A DNA stretch of 43,151 nucleotides from Rhizobium sp. CSW-27 (lineage in GTDB: Bacteria; Pseudomonadota; Alphaproteobacteria; Rhizobiales; Rhizobiaceae). The first letter of the stretch is position 1. Each line of letters starts with the position of its first letter. Below, piece after piece: positions 1-8,685 of this stretch. Where the stretch lies: positions 1 to 43,151 of the forward strand of contig NZ_JAHHZO010000022.1 in NCBI RefSeq assembly GCF_018760785.1, given 5' to 3'. The notes under the pieces are model-generated. The model made no database searches, had not been told where the DNA came from, and was given only the letters and a program-made list of their open reading frames with translations. Both the position numbers and the translations under genes were made by a program.

Positions 1-672
1 CGTTTCGCCTTCCGGCGCGGCGGCGGCGGGACCGGCCGGACGTTCGGCCGGAGCGGCTGGCGCTTCGGGACGCTCGGCAGGCGCTGGCGGCGGGCCACGC
101 GGCCGCGGGGCTTCGCCGGCAGGGGCCGGTTGTTCATTGCGCGGTTCGCGACCCGGTTCGCGCGCCGGCTCACGGGCAGGTTTCGGGGCTTCGGCAGGTG
201 CCTTGTCCTGCGGTGCAGGCGCCGGACGCTCACCGGCCGGGGCGGGCTCGGCAGGCTTCGGCGCCAGCTGCCGGGGCGCCGGCTCGGGCGCTGCCTCCCG
301 CTGCGGCGCCTGTTCGCGGACCGGGGCCCGCTCTCTTGCCGGAGCAGGTTCTCTTGCCGGTGCGGGTTCGCGCGGCGGCTCGGCTTCGCGTGGCGGCGGC
401 GTTTCGCGCGGCGGGGCGGCTTCGGGCGCGGCGGGGCGTTCACCTCCCTCCTGTGCGCCGCCCTGCTGCGGCTTGCGCGGCGGCTTGATGAGCGGCGTCT
501 CGCCCTCCTGCGGCGCGGGTGCGCTGTCCTGCACGCGGATCACGTTCTCGGCGATGCCGGCCGGTGCCGTGGGCGCCATGCCGAACGGCATGGCCTGCGC
601 CTGCGGCACCAGGAGGCTCATCGACATCAACGGCATTGCCACGCTGGCAAGATATCCGGTTCGCTTGGCCAT
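1..672 (-). CDS. Exported Pro/Ala/Arg-rich protein, N-terminal part (cut by left window edge)
   Basis: The ATG at 672 follows GGGAGAAAAC, a good ribosome binding site, and 224 codons stay open to the left edge, so the C-terminus is not visible. Residues 1 to about 27 form a signal peptide: a KR pair, a hydrophobic stretch, then a likely cut after AQA. From about residue 60 the protein is low-complexity and rich in Pro, Ala, Glu and Arg, with near-repeats such as AREPAPAREPAPARE. In rhizobia such regions often precede a C-terminal OmpA-type peptidoglycan-binding domain, but that domain would lie outside the window, so OmpA family is an inference. The secretion signal and composition are seen directly. 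Confidence 0.72.
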   Translation of the reverse strand, partial: MAKRTGYLASVAMPLMSMSLLVPQAQAMPFGMAPTAPAGIAENVIRVQDSAPAPQEGETPLIKPPRKPQQGGAQEGGERPAAPEAAPPRETPPPREAEPPREPAPAREPAPARERAPVREQAPQREAAPEPAPRQLAPKPAEPAPAGERPAPAPQDKAPAEAPKPAREPAREPGREPRNEQPAPAGEAPRPRGPPPAPAERPEAPAAPAERPAGPAAAAPEGET

Positions 673-848
673 GTTTTCTCCCTGGCGTTCTGCTTTGCCC
701 AGATCCGGCGTCACCCTGGCGGGCGCCGGAAACGGCGCGCGATAACGGGCCTGTCGCCGTTCTGGTTCCACGCCACCTGAAGCTCATGCACCTGAACGCA
801 GGCTGAATCCCTTTGGCAGCAAAGGTTCAGGCAGAGTGCTAAACCTCT

Positions 849-873
849 GAAAACAAGCGATAAAATTGTTTTC
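849..873. promoter_or_regulatory. 8-bp perfect inverted repeat in the divergent intergenic region
   Basis: GAAAACAA and TTGTTTTC face each other across a 9-nt AT-rich spacer, between the leftward exported-protein gene (start 672) and the rightward usg-like gene (start 969). It is an AT-rich spot in a GC-rich chromosome and could be an operator or a hairpin. No regulator can be named. Confidence 0.35.
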
Positions 874-968
874 ACAACCCGTGGCCGTTAAGTCTCGGTT
901 AAGCTCGCAGTGCTGCAATTGGCAGTCCCGGCGCAACGACGCCGGCGGGGTCTACTCCGAGGGAAACG

Positions 969-1241
969 ATGATGATGACACCTGACATGGACATGATGCT
1001 GAAAGGCTATGGCCTGACCACCGCGCAGATCCTCTATCGGATGCCCGATCATCCGGCACTGCTGCAGACCTATATCTGGCAGCATTACGATCTGGCACCC
1101 GATTTCCCGGAAATGCGCGGCTTCCTGAAGTTCTGGCAGGAAAAGCTCGACGGGCCGCTGCATTCGGTGCGCTACGTGCACCGCAAGATGATCGCCGCCA
1201 GCGAATGGCGGGCTCTGAAGGGCGAATTCATCCTGCATTGA
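969..1241 (+). CDS. usg: Usg-like family protein
   Basis: This 90-aa protein matches the small alphaproteobacterial Usg-like family almost from end to end, with LKGYGLTTAQILYRMPDHP near residues 11-30 and WQHYDLAPDFPEM after it. The family function is unknown; the name comes from an ORF near a tryptophan-pathway gene in other bacteria. The ATG at 969 follows CCGAGGGAAACG, a suitable ribosome binding site; the next two codons are also ATG, so the exact first Met is not certain. It is a soluble cytoplasmic protein with no visible membrane segment. It stands alone and diverges from the gene on its left. Confidence 0.88.
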   Translation: MMMTPDMDMMLKGYGLTTAQILYRMPDHPALLQTYIWQHYDLAPDFPEMRGFLKFWQEKLDGPLHSVRYVHRKMIAASEWRALKGEFILH

Positions 1242-1341
1242 CCCGCTCGGCCTGCGGCCGGCCGCGCTTCTCCTTGCCAAGCCCTCCCCGTGGCCTTAAA
1301 GCCGCGGGGAGAGCAACCGGCACGGATGAGACGAGGCGGCC

Positions 1342-2157
1342 ATGACGAAGATCGACGAAGAGGCCCTGGCAGAGGCCTACAACCGGGCGCTTGCCCATGA
1401 GAAGGCCGGCGAGATCGATGCCGCCGTCGCCGCCTATCACGAGGTGCTGGCCATCGATCCCGAGGATCACGGCGGCGCCAGCGTCCGCATTGCCGCGCTT
1501 GGCCGCGGGGATGCCCCGCCGCGCGCACCGGATGCCTATGTGGAAACCCTGTTCGACCAGCATGCGGAAGATTTCGAGGAGATCCTCGTCGAGCAGCTCG
1601 GCTATGCCGTGCCGCTGATGGTGCTGCAGCGCCTGCAGGAACTCGATCTCGGCCCGTTCAAGCGTATGCTGGATCTCGGCTGCGGCACCGGCCTGACCGG
1701 CGGCGCCATGCGCGATCTGGTGGAAGACATCACCGGCATCGACATTTCGGAGAACATGGTCGAGATCGCTCATGAGAAGGATCTCTACGACACGCTCTAC
1801 GTCGCCGAGATCGAGGACTTTCTCGAGGACAATGACGACGAGCCCTTCGATCTCATCACCGCCACCGACGTGCTGCCCTATCTCGGCGCGCTGGAGCCGC
1901 TGTTCTTCGGCGCGGCGGAAAACATGGTGCCGGGCGGCATTCTCGTCTTCTCGTCCGAAACCCTGCCGGACGAGGTGATGGCCGGCCGCCCCTATATGGT
2001 CGGCCCGCACCAGCGCTTTGCCCATGCGGAAGCCTATGTACGGGAGCGGCTCGATGCCACCGGCTTCGATCTGGTGGATATCACCGAGATCAACGTGCGC
2101 ATGCAGGATGGCGAACCGACGCCCGGCCATCTGGTCGTCGCCCGCCTGCGCGGCTGA
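1342..2157 (+). CDS. Class I SAM-dependent methyltransferase with N-terminal TPR-like segment
   Basis: The protein has 271 aa. Residues 1-45 resemble a single TPR unit (ALAHEKAGEIDAAVAAYHEVLAIDP). A Rossmann methyltransferase domain follows, with motif I LDLGCGTGLTGG at about 110-121, an acidic residue after the second strand (GIDIS) and a motif IV-like FDLITATDVLPYLG. This fold transfers a methyl group from S-adenosylmethionine; the substrate cannot be read from sequence. TPR-headed methyltransferases of this size are common in rhizobia and other alphaproteobacteria. The ATG at 1342 has GAGGCGG just upstream. It is probably monocistronic. Confidence 0.88.
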   Translation: MTKIDEEALAEAYNRALAHEKAGEIDAAVAAYHEVLAIDPEDHGGASVRIAALGRGDAPPRAPDAYVETLFDQHAEDFEEILVEQLGYAVPLMVLQRLQELDLGPFKRMLDLGCGTGLTGGAMRDLVEDITGIDISENMVEIAHEKDLYDTLYVAEIEDFLEDNDDEPFDLITATDVLPYLGALEPLFFGAAENMVPGGILVFSSETLPDEVMAGRPYMVGPHQRFAHAEAYVRERLDATGFDLVDITEINVRMQDGEPTPGHLVVARLRG

Positions 2158-2210
2158 GCGACAGCGCCCTGACGGCCGGCGGCTGTCACCGATGACCGCC
2201 GGTCCGGCCC

Positions 2211-2405
2211 TCAGCCGGTCAGAAGCGCCAGCAGCGCATCCACCACCGTCGCGCCCCCGATCGGCGCGACGAGCAGAAGCAAAAGGTTGAAGCAGATCAG
2301 CCAGACCAGCAGCTTCTGCTGGCCGACGGAGAGCTCTGGCCGCGGCGGATTTTCCGGCGGCGGGTCCGGCTGACGCCGGTAGTAGCCTTGCAGGTCGAGG
2401 AACAT
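2211..2405 (-). CDS. Small single-pass membrane protein of unknown function
   Basis: This 64-aa protein has a charged, Pro-rich N-terminus (PDPPPENPPRPE) followed by a strong hydrophobic stretch, LLVWLICFNLLLLLVAPIGG, at about residues 33-52, probably one membrane span. AGGA lies about 13 nt before the ATG, a weak signal. It is convergent with the methyltransferase gene. No family is recognised. Coding is supported by the ordered hydrophobic pattern in an otherwise empty gap. Confidence 0.6.
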   Translation of the reverse strand: MFLDLQGYYRRQPDPPPENPPRPELSVGQQKLLVWLICFNLLLLLVAPIGGATVVDALLALLTG

Positions 2406-2591
2406 GGCCGTCGCGATCCTTTCGCGCGTCTAGGACCGCCATGCTACGACAGGCAGCCTGCGCTCGCCAGCCGAAAAAGTGCTGCAGACCGAGAAGGCCG
2501 GTCAATCGGCGCCGCTTGCCGACACATGGCTGGTCAGACGCCGAGCCGTACACTAGATTTCGCGGCATCGGACGGGAGCTGGACGGGAGTC

Positions 2592-3149
2592 ATGATGTTG
2601 CCGCAACGCTATTTCCTTGCCCAGGCCTATAACAATGCCTGGGCCAATCACCGCCTGCTGACCGCCTGCCGCGGTCTTGGCGCAGCCGAGCTCAGGGTGA
2701 AGCGTACCAGCTTCTTCCCCTCCATCATCCACACGCTGAACCACATTCTGACGGTGGACTGGTTCTATGTCAGCGCCCTCGAAGGCAGGCCCATGGGATA
2801 TGCGGCCTTCGAGGCGGAAATTCCCTTTCAGGATTTTTCCGATCTGGAGCGCGAGCAGCGCGCCATTGATCGCCGCCTGATCGATCACTGTCGCCAGATC
2901 AACGCGGACGAGCTGTCGCGCATCGTCGTCATCCCGCGCGCCAATGGCGAGCAGCGGGAAAGCACGGACCGCCTGCTGCTGCACCTCTTCCAGCACCAGA
3001 TCCACCATCGCGGCCAGGTGCATGCCATGCTGTCGGGCACGCGTGTCGAACCGCCGCAACTCGATGAATTCTTCTCTGCCGGCGAAGAGGCGCTGCGGCG
3101 CGCCGATTTTGCCGAGCTTGGCTTTTCCGAAACACAGATCTGGGGCTGA
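2592..3149 (+). CDS. DinB family protein (putative metal-dependent enzyme)
   Basis: The 185-aa protein belongs to the DinB/YfiT four-helix-bundle family. It keeps the three likely metal ligands: His51 in the HTLNH segment and the HxxxH pair His135 and His139 in HQIHHRGQVHAM. Family members bind a divalent metal, and many act as thiol-dependent transferases; the substrate here is unknown. The reading frame is open further upstream, but the tandem ATG at 2592, directly after GGACGGGAG, gives the family-standard N-terminus LPQRYFLAQAYNNAWANHRLL. The stop lies 3 nt before the CopD-like gene, so the two are probably co-transcribed. Confidence 0.88.
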   Translation: MMLPQRYFLAQAYNNAWANHRLLTACRGLGAAELRVKRTSFFPSIIHTLNHILTVDWFYVSALEGRPMGYAAFEAEIPFQDFSDLEREQRAIDRRLIDHCRQINADELSRIVVIPRANGEQRESTDRLLLHLFQHQIHHRGQVHAMLSGTRVEPPQLDEFFSAGEEALRRADFAELGFSETQIWG

Positions 3150-3152
3150 TCA

Positions 3153-3563
3153 ATGCTGTATTTCATCATCAAGGGGCTGCACGTCGCCTCCGACATCATC
3201 TGGGTGGGCGGCATGCTCATCAATGCCTTCGTGATCGCCATGGTGCCGCCGCCGATCCGTGGCGGCGTGATCATGGTGCTGCGCCGCTACGACCGGCTGG
3301 TGACGACGACGGCGCTCGGCGGGGCCTGGCTGTTCGGCCTTATCCTCGCCTTCGGCTATATCGGCTTTTCCGGCGGCTGGCTGCACCTGAAGCTTCTGAT
3401 CGTCATCATGCTGTCGGCGCTGCACGGCATGCAGAGCGCCTGGATGCGGCGCATGGAGGCCAATCCGCTGCTCGATCCGCCGGCCTTCGTATCGAAGGGC
3501 ATGCCGGTCGTGCTCATCTCGGTCATCGTCGTGGTGCTGCTGGCCATCGTCAAGCCATTCTGA
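3153..3563 (+). CDS. CopD-like integral membrane protein
   Basis: This 136-aa protein has about four hydrophobic helices, starting with FIIKGLHVASDIIWVGGML. The membrane-embedded His near residue 10 and the GG turn resemble the CopD/HemJ-like superfamily of membrane proteins linked to copper or heme handling. Its role here is not known. It starts 3 nt after the DinB gene and probably shares its transcript. Confidence 0.75.
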   Translation: MLYFIIKGLHVASDIIWVGGMLINAFVIAMVPPPIRGGVIMVLRRYDRLVTTTALGGAWLFGLILAFGYIGFSGGWLHLKLLIVIMLSALHGMQSAWMRRMEANPLLDPPAFVSKGMPVVLISVIVVVLLAIVKPF

Positions 3564-3655
3564 CGACGGCGCGGCCGAACCCCAAAACGGACGGTTCCCA
3601 AGCCGGATAAAAGGCAATAGACCGTCTGTCTGATATTGCTGGAGGATTCGTGGAA

Positions 3656-4525
3656 ATGGCGAAGGTTGCGTTTATCGGTCTCGGCGTCATGGGCTTCCCG
3701 ATGGCCGGACATCTGAAGACGAAGGGTGGTCACGAGGTCACGGTCTACAACCGCACCGTGGCGAAGGCCGAAAGCTGGGTGGCAAAGTTCGGCGGCGCCC
3801 ATGGCAACACGCCGGCAGAGGCCGCCCGCGATGCGGATTTCGTCTTCACCTGCGTCGGCAATGACGACGACCTGCGCTCCGTCACCATCGGCGCCGAGGG
3901 CGTACTTGCCGGCATGAAGCCGGGCGCGATCCTGATCGACAACACCACCGCCTCTGCCGAGGTTGCCCGCGAACTCGATGCCGCCGCGCGCGAAAAATCC
4001 TGCGCCTTCATCGATGCGCCGGTCTCCGGCGGCCAGGCTGGCGCCGAAAACGGCGTGCTGACCGTGATGTGCGGCGGTGAGGAAGAGGTGTTTGCCCGCG
4101 CAAGACCGGTCATCGATGCCTATGCCCGCATGGTCGGCCTGATGGGCCCTGTCGGCTCCGGCCAGCTGACGAAGATGGTCAACCAGATCTGCATCGCCGG
4201 CCTCGTGCAGGGGCTTTCGGAAGCGATTCACTTTGGCAAGAAGGCAGGCCTGGACATTGAAAAGGTTGTCGAAGTCATCTCCAAGGGTGCCGCCGGCTCC
4301 TGGCAGATGGAGAATCGCCACAAGACGATGAACGAGGGCCGCTACGACTTCGGCTTCGCCGTCGACTGGATGCGCAAGGATCTCGACATCGTGCTGACCG
4401 AGGCAAAGCGCAACGGCGCGACGCTGCCCGTCACCGCTCTCGTCGACCAGTTCTATGGCGAAGTCCAGAAGCTCGGCGGCAATCGCTGGGACACGTCGTC
4501 CCTGCTCGCCCGGCTGGAGAAGTAG
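3656..4525 (+). CDS. NAD(P)-dependent beta-hydroxyacid dehydrogenase (3-hydroxyisobutyrate dehydrogenase family)
   Basis: The enzyme has 289 aa. The N-terminal dinucleotide-binding motif is GLGVMGFPMAGHL. The substrate-binding segment DAPVSGGQAGAENG lies near residue 120, and the catalytic lysine is Lys173 in GSGQLTKMVNQ. Together these define the beta-hydroxyacid dehydrogenase family, which includes 3-hydroxyisobutyrate dehydrogenase and tartronate semialdehyde reductase; the substrate cannot be assigned. GGAGG sits 10 nt before the ATG at 3656. An in-frame GTG at 3650 lies only 4 nt from it and is less likely. The protein should be cytoplasmic. Confidence 0.9.
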   Translation: MAKVAFIGLGVMGFPMAGHLKTKGGHEVTVYNRTVAKAESWVAKFGGAHGNTPAEAARDADFVFTCVGNDDDLRSVTIGAEGVLAGMKPGAILIDNTTASAEVARELDAAAREKSCAFIDAPVSGGQAGAENGVLTVMCGGEEEVFARARPVIDAYARMVGLMGPVGSGQLTKMVNQICIAGLVQGLSEAIHFGKKAGLDIEKVVEVISKGAAGSWQMENRHKTMNEGRYDFGFAVDWMRKDLDIVLTEAKRNGATLPVTALVDQFYGEVQKLGGNRWDTSSLLARLEK

Positions 4526-4728
4526 AAGCAGGACGCCGGCCGGAGAACGGCACCTCGGCGCGCAGCGGCAGCGCCGGGGCCAGGCGGACAGCAAAACTCG
4601 GAGAGAAGACAGCAGACGACCTGCGCCCTTGCCAATGAAAGGCCCTTGCCGCCCGTTCCTTCGCAAGGACAGGGCGTGGCCGCTCTCGCGGGGCTCAGCC
4701 GGCTGCCAGCGCCCCGCCTTTGGCGGCC

Positions 4729-5223
4729 TCAGTCCTCGCCGCTCTTCTGGTTGTCCAGCACCATGTAGTCGAGCGGCAGTTCCGTCGTGTACTTGATCTG
4801 CTCCATGGCAAAGGCGGACGACACGTCGCGGATCTCGATGCGGGCGATCAGCCGCTTGTAGAACGCGTCATAGGCGGCGATATCCGGCACGACGACGCGC
4901 AGCAGATAATCCACATCGCCGCTCATGCGGTAGAATTCCACCACTTCGGGAAAATCCACCACCACTTCGGAAAACCGCTTCAGCCATTCGATGGAGTGGC
5001 TGGCGGTACGGATAGACACGAAGACGGTAACCTTGGTATTGACCTTGACCGGATCGAGCAGCGCCACGCGCCGCTTGATCACGCCATCCTCTTCCATCTT
5101 CTGGATGCGCCGCCAGCAGGGCGTGGTGGACAGTCCCACCTTCTTGGCGAGATCGGCGACGGCGAGCGTCGAATCTTCCTGCAGAATGCGCAGAATCTTG
5201 CGGTCGAGGCGGTCCATTTTCAC
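4729..5223 (-). CDS. Lrp/AsnC family transcriptional regulator
   Basis: This 164-aa protein has the standard two-domain layout. A winged helix-turn-helix occupies residues 4-60 (DRKILRILQEDSTLAVADLAKKVGLS then TPCWRRIQKMEEDGVI), and a RAM/AsnC ligand-binding domain fills the rest (YRMSGDVDYLLRVVVPD). Such proteins form octamers and control amino-acid metabolism genes in response to amino acids. No target can be named from the neighbours: it is flanked by a convergent dehydrogenase and a separately starting DNA-repair gene on the same strand. The ATG at 5223 follows AAGAGGGAGTGAAA; a second Met is at codon 3. Confidence 0.93.
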   Translation of the reverse strand: MKMDRLDRKILRILQEDSTLAVADLAKKVGLSTTPCWRRIQKMEEDGVIKRRVALLDPVKVNTKVTVFVSIRTASHSIEWLKRFSEVVVDFPEVVEFYRMSGDVDYLLRVVVPDIAAYDAFYKRLIARIEIRDVSSAFAMEQIKYTTELPLDYMVLDNQKSGED

Positions 5224-5283
5224 TCCCTCTTGGATTATTTTTCTTCATACAGTGAAAAACCGCGCCTGTAACCGAAAACTCTT

Positions 5284-5937
5284 TCAGCGGATCAGGCTGT
5301 CCACATGCTGGCGGAGAACCGGCAGCACCTCGGCCTCGAACCAGCCATTGCGCTTCAGCCAGCCGCTGTTGCGCCAGCTCGGATGCGGCAGCGGCAGCAC
5401 GCGTGGCCCGTCATTGACGAAATAGCTGTCGCGCCAGGTCCGCACCGTCTCCGTCATGCTCTTCAGGCGCCGGCCAGGCATGTGCCAGCCTTGTGCATGT
5501 GCGCCGATCGCCAGCACAAGCTCGGCCTGCGGCATGGCCCGCACCGCAGCCTCCCGCCACAGCGGCGCGCATTCGCGGCGCGGCGGCAGGTCGCTGCCCT
5601 TGGCGTCGTAGCCCGGAAAGCAGAAGCCCATGGGCAGGATGGCGAAGCGGTCGGGGTCGTAGAATTCGTCGCGCGTCACGGCAAGCCAGTCGCGCAGCCG
5701 GTCGCCGGAGGCATCGTTGAACGGCAGGCCGCTCTCATGCACGCGAAGCCCCGGCGCCTGGCCGGCAATCAGGATGCGCGCCCGCGCCGAGAGCACCACC
5801 ACCGGCCTCGGCTCGTGCGGCAGCCGGTCCTCGATGCCGCGGGCCGGCACGTCACGACAGAGGCGACAGCCGGCGATCGCCTGCCGCAACTGGCCAAGCC
5901 TCGCCTCCCGCCGGTCTTCGTTCATCGCCAGATCCAT
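5284..5937 (-). CDS. Uracil-DNA glycosylase family protein
   Basis: The protein has 217 aa from the ATG at 5937, preceded by GAGAGG with 5-nt spacing. A second ATG at 5925 overlaps the stop of the upstream gene as ATGA and is an alternative start. The glycosylase active-site loop is ILIAGQAPGLRVHESG followed by PFNDASGDRLRDWL, and LPHPSWRN near the C-terminus fits the second family motif. Two early cysteines (CRLC) and later ones recall the iron-sulfur UDG families, but cluster binding is not proven. It would remove damaged or deaminated bases. The frame is open further upstream, but that part overlaps the nuclease gene. Confidence 0.82.
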   Translation of the reverse strand: MDLAMNEDRREARLGQLRQAIAGCRLCRDVPARGIEDRLPHEPRPVVVLSARARILIAGQAPGLRVHESGLPFNDASGDRLRDWLAVTRDEFYDPDRFAILPMGFCFPGYDAKGSDLPPRRECAPLWREAAVRAMPQAELVLAIGAHAQGWHMPGRRLKSMTETVRTWRDSYFVNDGPRVLPLPHPSWRNSGWLKRNGWFEAEVLPVLRQHVDSLIR

Positions 5938-6518
5938 GCAATCCTCTCCGTCAGCCACTGCCACAGGCGCCCTGCCGCCTCGTCCTCCGTCTGCCCCGCC
6001 CGCCGGCGGACCTCGTGCGGCATCTCGAAACGACCGCCCCACAGGCCGCGCCGTTCCGCCTTCGCCGCCGCCTGCTGCGCATGATAGGATGGCGAACCGG
6101 TGGCCAGCGCCAAACCCTCGCGCACCAGGCGCGCATTCAGGCTGTCACCCCTGATGACGCAGGTTACGAGCGGACGGCCGTACCGATCAACCGCCAGACC
6201 GCGACATTCCGGCGCAGCCTCGGCCAGCAGCGCGGAAAGGCGCGCGCGGGCTGCCCGACCGCAGGGCCATGCGCCGCCATCCGGCCGCTCGCAACTCTGC
6301 CCGATCTCCGGCGCGTCGATGCCGGCAAGGCGCAGCCGCTGACCGGCATCCGCCAGCGTATCGCCGTCGACCGCCAGAAATGGACCGTGGAAGGCCGCAT
6401 CCGCCGCCTCGTCACCCCAGCGCGCCGCCGCAAGCGCCAGCAGCCCGAGGAAGGCCGCCGTCATCGCCAGATCGCGGGCGAGGTCCTTTCTCGGCATGGC
6501 GGGGCGGCGTTTCGGCAT
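5922..6518 (-). CDS. Membrane-anchored thermonuclease-like (SNase) protein
   Basis: From the ATG at 6518 the protein has 198 aa. A single membrane span at about residues 18-36 (MTAAFLGLLALAAARW) anchors it, and the rest would be periplasmic. The SNase fold is shown by VDGDTLADAGQRLRLAGIDAPEI, DRYGRPLVTC and the late ALATGSPSYHAQQAAAKAERRGLW segment, which carry the Asp and Arg residues used by staphylococcal-type nucleases. GGAAC lies upstream of 6518; another Met at 6497 has no clear ribosome site. Its end overlaps the glycosylase gene, so the two are probably translated together. Confidence 0.83.
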   Translation of the reverse strand: MPKRRPAMPRKDLARDLAMTAAFLGLLALAAARWGDEAADAAFHGPFLAVDGDTLADAGQRLRLAGIDAPEIGQSCERPDGGAWPCGRAARARLSALLAEAAPECRGLAVDRYGRPLVTCVIRGDSLNARLVREGLALATGSPSYHAQQAAAKAERRGLWGGRFEMPHEVRRRAGQTEDEAAGRLWQWLTERIAWIWR

Positions 6519-6636
6519 GGCGGGGTTCCAATTGCAAACGGAAGCTTGGCGAAGATGGCAAACGATGTGTTGCACGGCAGGATCTTATTAAGAATTTCGC
6601 CCTAGGATTGCCAATATCCGGAAGAGTACCCAGGCC

Positions 6637-8172
6637 ATGAGTAGCGGCGTCAGCAGCTCCACAGACAAGATCATCGTGGACAAATCGCGCAGCCATCGCA
6701 ACAAGGCGGTGTCTAAGGCCGTGCGCGCGACCCGTGAACGGCTGCAGACCAGCGGCAAGGGCGCCCAGGTGTTCGACCGCGACATGCTGAGCCTGCACAT
6801 CAACACGATGCTGCAAGGCGCTCTGATCCTTCCACTTTTCGTGGCCGTCGTGGCTGGCGCAGGCCTTTACATCAGCGGCGATGCGCGCCTGCTTCCCTGG
6901 GCGCTGCTGACACTTGCGGCCCATTCGATCAACCTGCTGCTGGCCCGCCGTGCCGCCCGCGTCGAATGGACGGCCGAGAAGACGAAGGTGTGGCGCCGCC
7001 GCCTCTTGGTCGGCCAGTTGCTCCTCGGCGGCTGCTGGGCCGTCTTCGCTTCCGGCGACTGTGCCAGTTGCGGCGGCGAGGGCTTCTATTTCTACAAGGG
7101 CGCGGTGCTGCTGATCGCCATCTCGATCACCGCCATGGGCAATGTGATGCTGCGGCAGGCATCGCTGATCGCCTTCCTGCCGGCCATTGCCGTGCTTGCG
7201 CTGCAGGCCTTCCTGTCCGGCAACATGCTGGATCTCGGGCTGACCGGCATGTGCGCCACGGCGCTGGCGCTTTTCCACTACATTTCCGACCGCCTGCACC
7301 GCTCCAGCCTGACGCTGATGTCCTACCAGTCGGAAAAGGACGACCTGATTGCCGAGCTGGAGGTGGCGAAATCCGTATCGGACGAGGCGCGCCGTCGCGC
7401 GGAAGAGGCAAACCTTGCCAAGTCGCGCTTCCTCGCCTCCATGTCGCACGAACTGCGCACTCCGCTGAATGCCATTCTCGGCTTTTCCGAGGTCATGGCG
7501 CATGAGGTGCTCGGGCCGATGCCGAACGCCACCTACAAGGATTATGCCGGCGATATTCACCGCTCGGGTCAGCACCTGCTGAACCTCATCAACGAGATCC
7601 TCGACCTGTCGCGCATCGAGGCCGGTCGCTACGAGCTGTCGGAAGAGGCGCTCTCGCTGCTCGATGTGGCGGAGGATTGCATCGGCATGGTGCAGTTGCG
7701 CGCCCGTGCCAAGAACATCAGCATCCACCAGCAGTTCGAACCGAACCTGCCGCAGGTCTGGGCCGACGAGAAGTCGATCCGCCAGGTGCTGCTGAACCTT
7801 CTCTCCAACGCGGTGAAATTCACCAGCCAGGGCGGCGAGGTTGTGGTCAAGGTCGGCTGGACGGCCGGCGGCGGCCAATATGTGGCGATCAAGGACAATG
7901 GCCCCGGCATTGCCGAGGAGGAAATCCCGGTCGTGCTCTCGGCCTTCGGTCAGGGCGCCATCGCCATCAAGAGCGCCGAGCAGGGCACCGGCCTCGGCCT
8001 TCCCATCGTACAGGCGATCCTTGCCAAGCACGACGGTCAGTTCATCCTGAAATCGAAGCTGCGCGAAGGGACCGAAGCCATCGCCATCCTGCCCGCCACC
8101 CGCGTGCTGCAGAGCCTGCCGGCGGTGGAGGACACCCCAGCGGTCGAACCCCGCCGCAGAAGTTTCGCGTAA
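6637..8172 (+). CDS. Membrane sensor histidine kinase, DivJ/PleC-like
   Basis: The protein has 511 aa. The N-terminal 50 residues are basic. About six hydrophobic helices follow between 55 and 210, then a short coiled coil (SVSDEARRRAEEANLAKSRF). The HisKA box SHELRTPLNAILGFSEVM has the phospho-acceptor at His271. The HATPase domain shows the N box (NLLSNAVKFT), G1 (DNGPGIA) and G2 (GTGLGLPIV). The segment YKDYAGDIHRSGQHLLNLIN is typical of DivJ/PleC/PdhS kinases that act on the DivK cell-cycle regulator in alphaproteobacteria; the DivK link is inference. No response regulator is adjacent. Gly-Cys-rich residues near 140 (CASCGGEG) lie in a loop between helices. Confidence 0.88.
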   Translation: MSSGVSSSTDKIIVDKSRSHRNKAVSKAVRATRERLQTSGKGAQVFDRDMLSLHINTMLQGALILPLFVAVVAGAGLYISGDARLLPWALLTLAAHSINLLLARRAARVEWTAEKTKVWRRRLLVGQLLLGGCWAVFASGDCASCGGEGFYFYKGAVLLIAISITAMGNVMLRQASLIAFLPAIAVLALQAFLSGNMLDLGLTGMCATALALFHYISDRLHRSSLTLMSYQSEKDDLIAELEVAKSVSDEARRRAEEANLAKSRFLASMSHELRTPLNAILGFSEVMAHEVLGPMPNATYKDYAGDIHRSGQHLLNLINEILDLSRIEAGRYELSEEALSLLDVAEDCIGMVQLRARAKNISIHQQFEPNLPQVWADEKSIRQVLLNLLSNAVKFTSQGGEVVVKVGWTAGGGQYVAIKDNGPGIAEEEIPVVLSAFGQGAIAIKSAEQGTGLGLPIVQAILAKHDGQFILKSKLREGTEAIAILPATRVLQSLPAVEDTPAVEPRRRSFA

Positions 8173-8214
8173 TCCGCGCTGTCACTTTCAGGTTTCCTAA
8201 CACATACTGTCGCC

Positions 8215-8421
8215 ATGACGCGACTTTTCGAACAGGCCATCGGCATTGCACGCCTTCTGCCGCCGGAGCGGCAGGACGAGATTGCGCGGCTGGTGCTGAT
8301 GCTGGCCTGCGAGGACGATCAGGATTGCGCTATCACGACGGAAAGCGCCCTGCCCTTTTCCGCCGCCCTGCCGCTGGACGGCACGGACGATGAGACGCCC
8401 GGACGGCATCGCCCGGCCTGA
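8215..8421 (+). CDS. Small hypothetical protein with an antitoxin-like N-terminal helix
   Basis: This 68-aa protein begins TRLFEQAIGIARLLPPERQDEIARLVL, a helical pattern seen in small addiction-module-like proteins that are often found without a toxin. The C-terminal half is acidic and then Pro/Arg-rich and looks disordered. It starts 42 nt after the histidine kinase, with no strong ribosome site. No toxin gene is next to it. The function is unknown. Confidence 0.5.
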   Translation: MTRLFEQAIGIARLLPPERQDEIARLVLMLACEDDQDCAITTESALPFSAALPLDGTDDETPGRHRPA

Positions 8422-8548
8422 CACTCCCCCCGCGACCTCGGCTTTCCGGCAGGCTTATCCTGATCCGGATGGGCTGGCGCTCCATCCCCCATCACCGCTT
8501 GAAATACTGTCGCTGTCATGAGGTCCGGCAGAGCGTCGCCGCCGATCT

Positions 8549-8592
8549 CTTCTCCCCTCGGGGAAAAGATGCCGGCAGGCAGATGAGGGGGC
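8549..8592. repeat. RIME-like double-palindrome repeat, copy A
   Basis: CTTCTCCCCTCGGGGAAAAG is followed by a small second hairpin and GATGAGGGGGC. The same two-palindrome layout occurs at 27029-27075 and 27207-27252. It matches the known rhizobial intergenic mosaic repeats in form. It lies in the 264-bp gap between the small ORF and the convergent cobT, where the first stem could serve as a terminator. Confidence 0.65.
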
Positions 8593-8685
8593 TGCGTCCG
8601 CGACGCAGGCCACTCTTTGGCAGGCGCCCCACCGGCGGGGCATCTGCGGCAACAATGCCGTCAGAGTCCCGTCCGGCCGGTCGTC

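Noticed and set aside
6519..8031. Leftward frame over the histidine kinase
   Set aside because: It is a His/Gln-rich shadow of the kinase frame without motifs.
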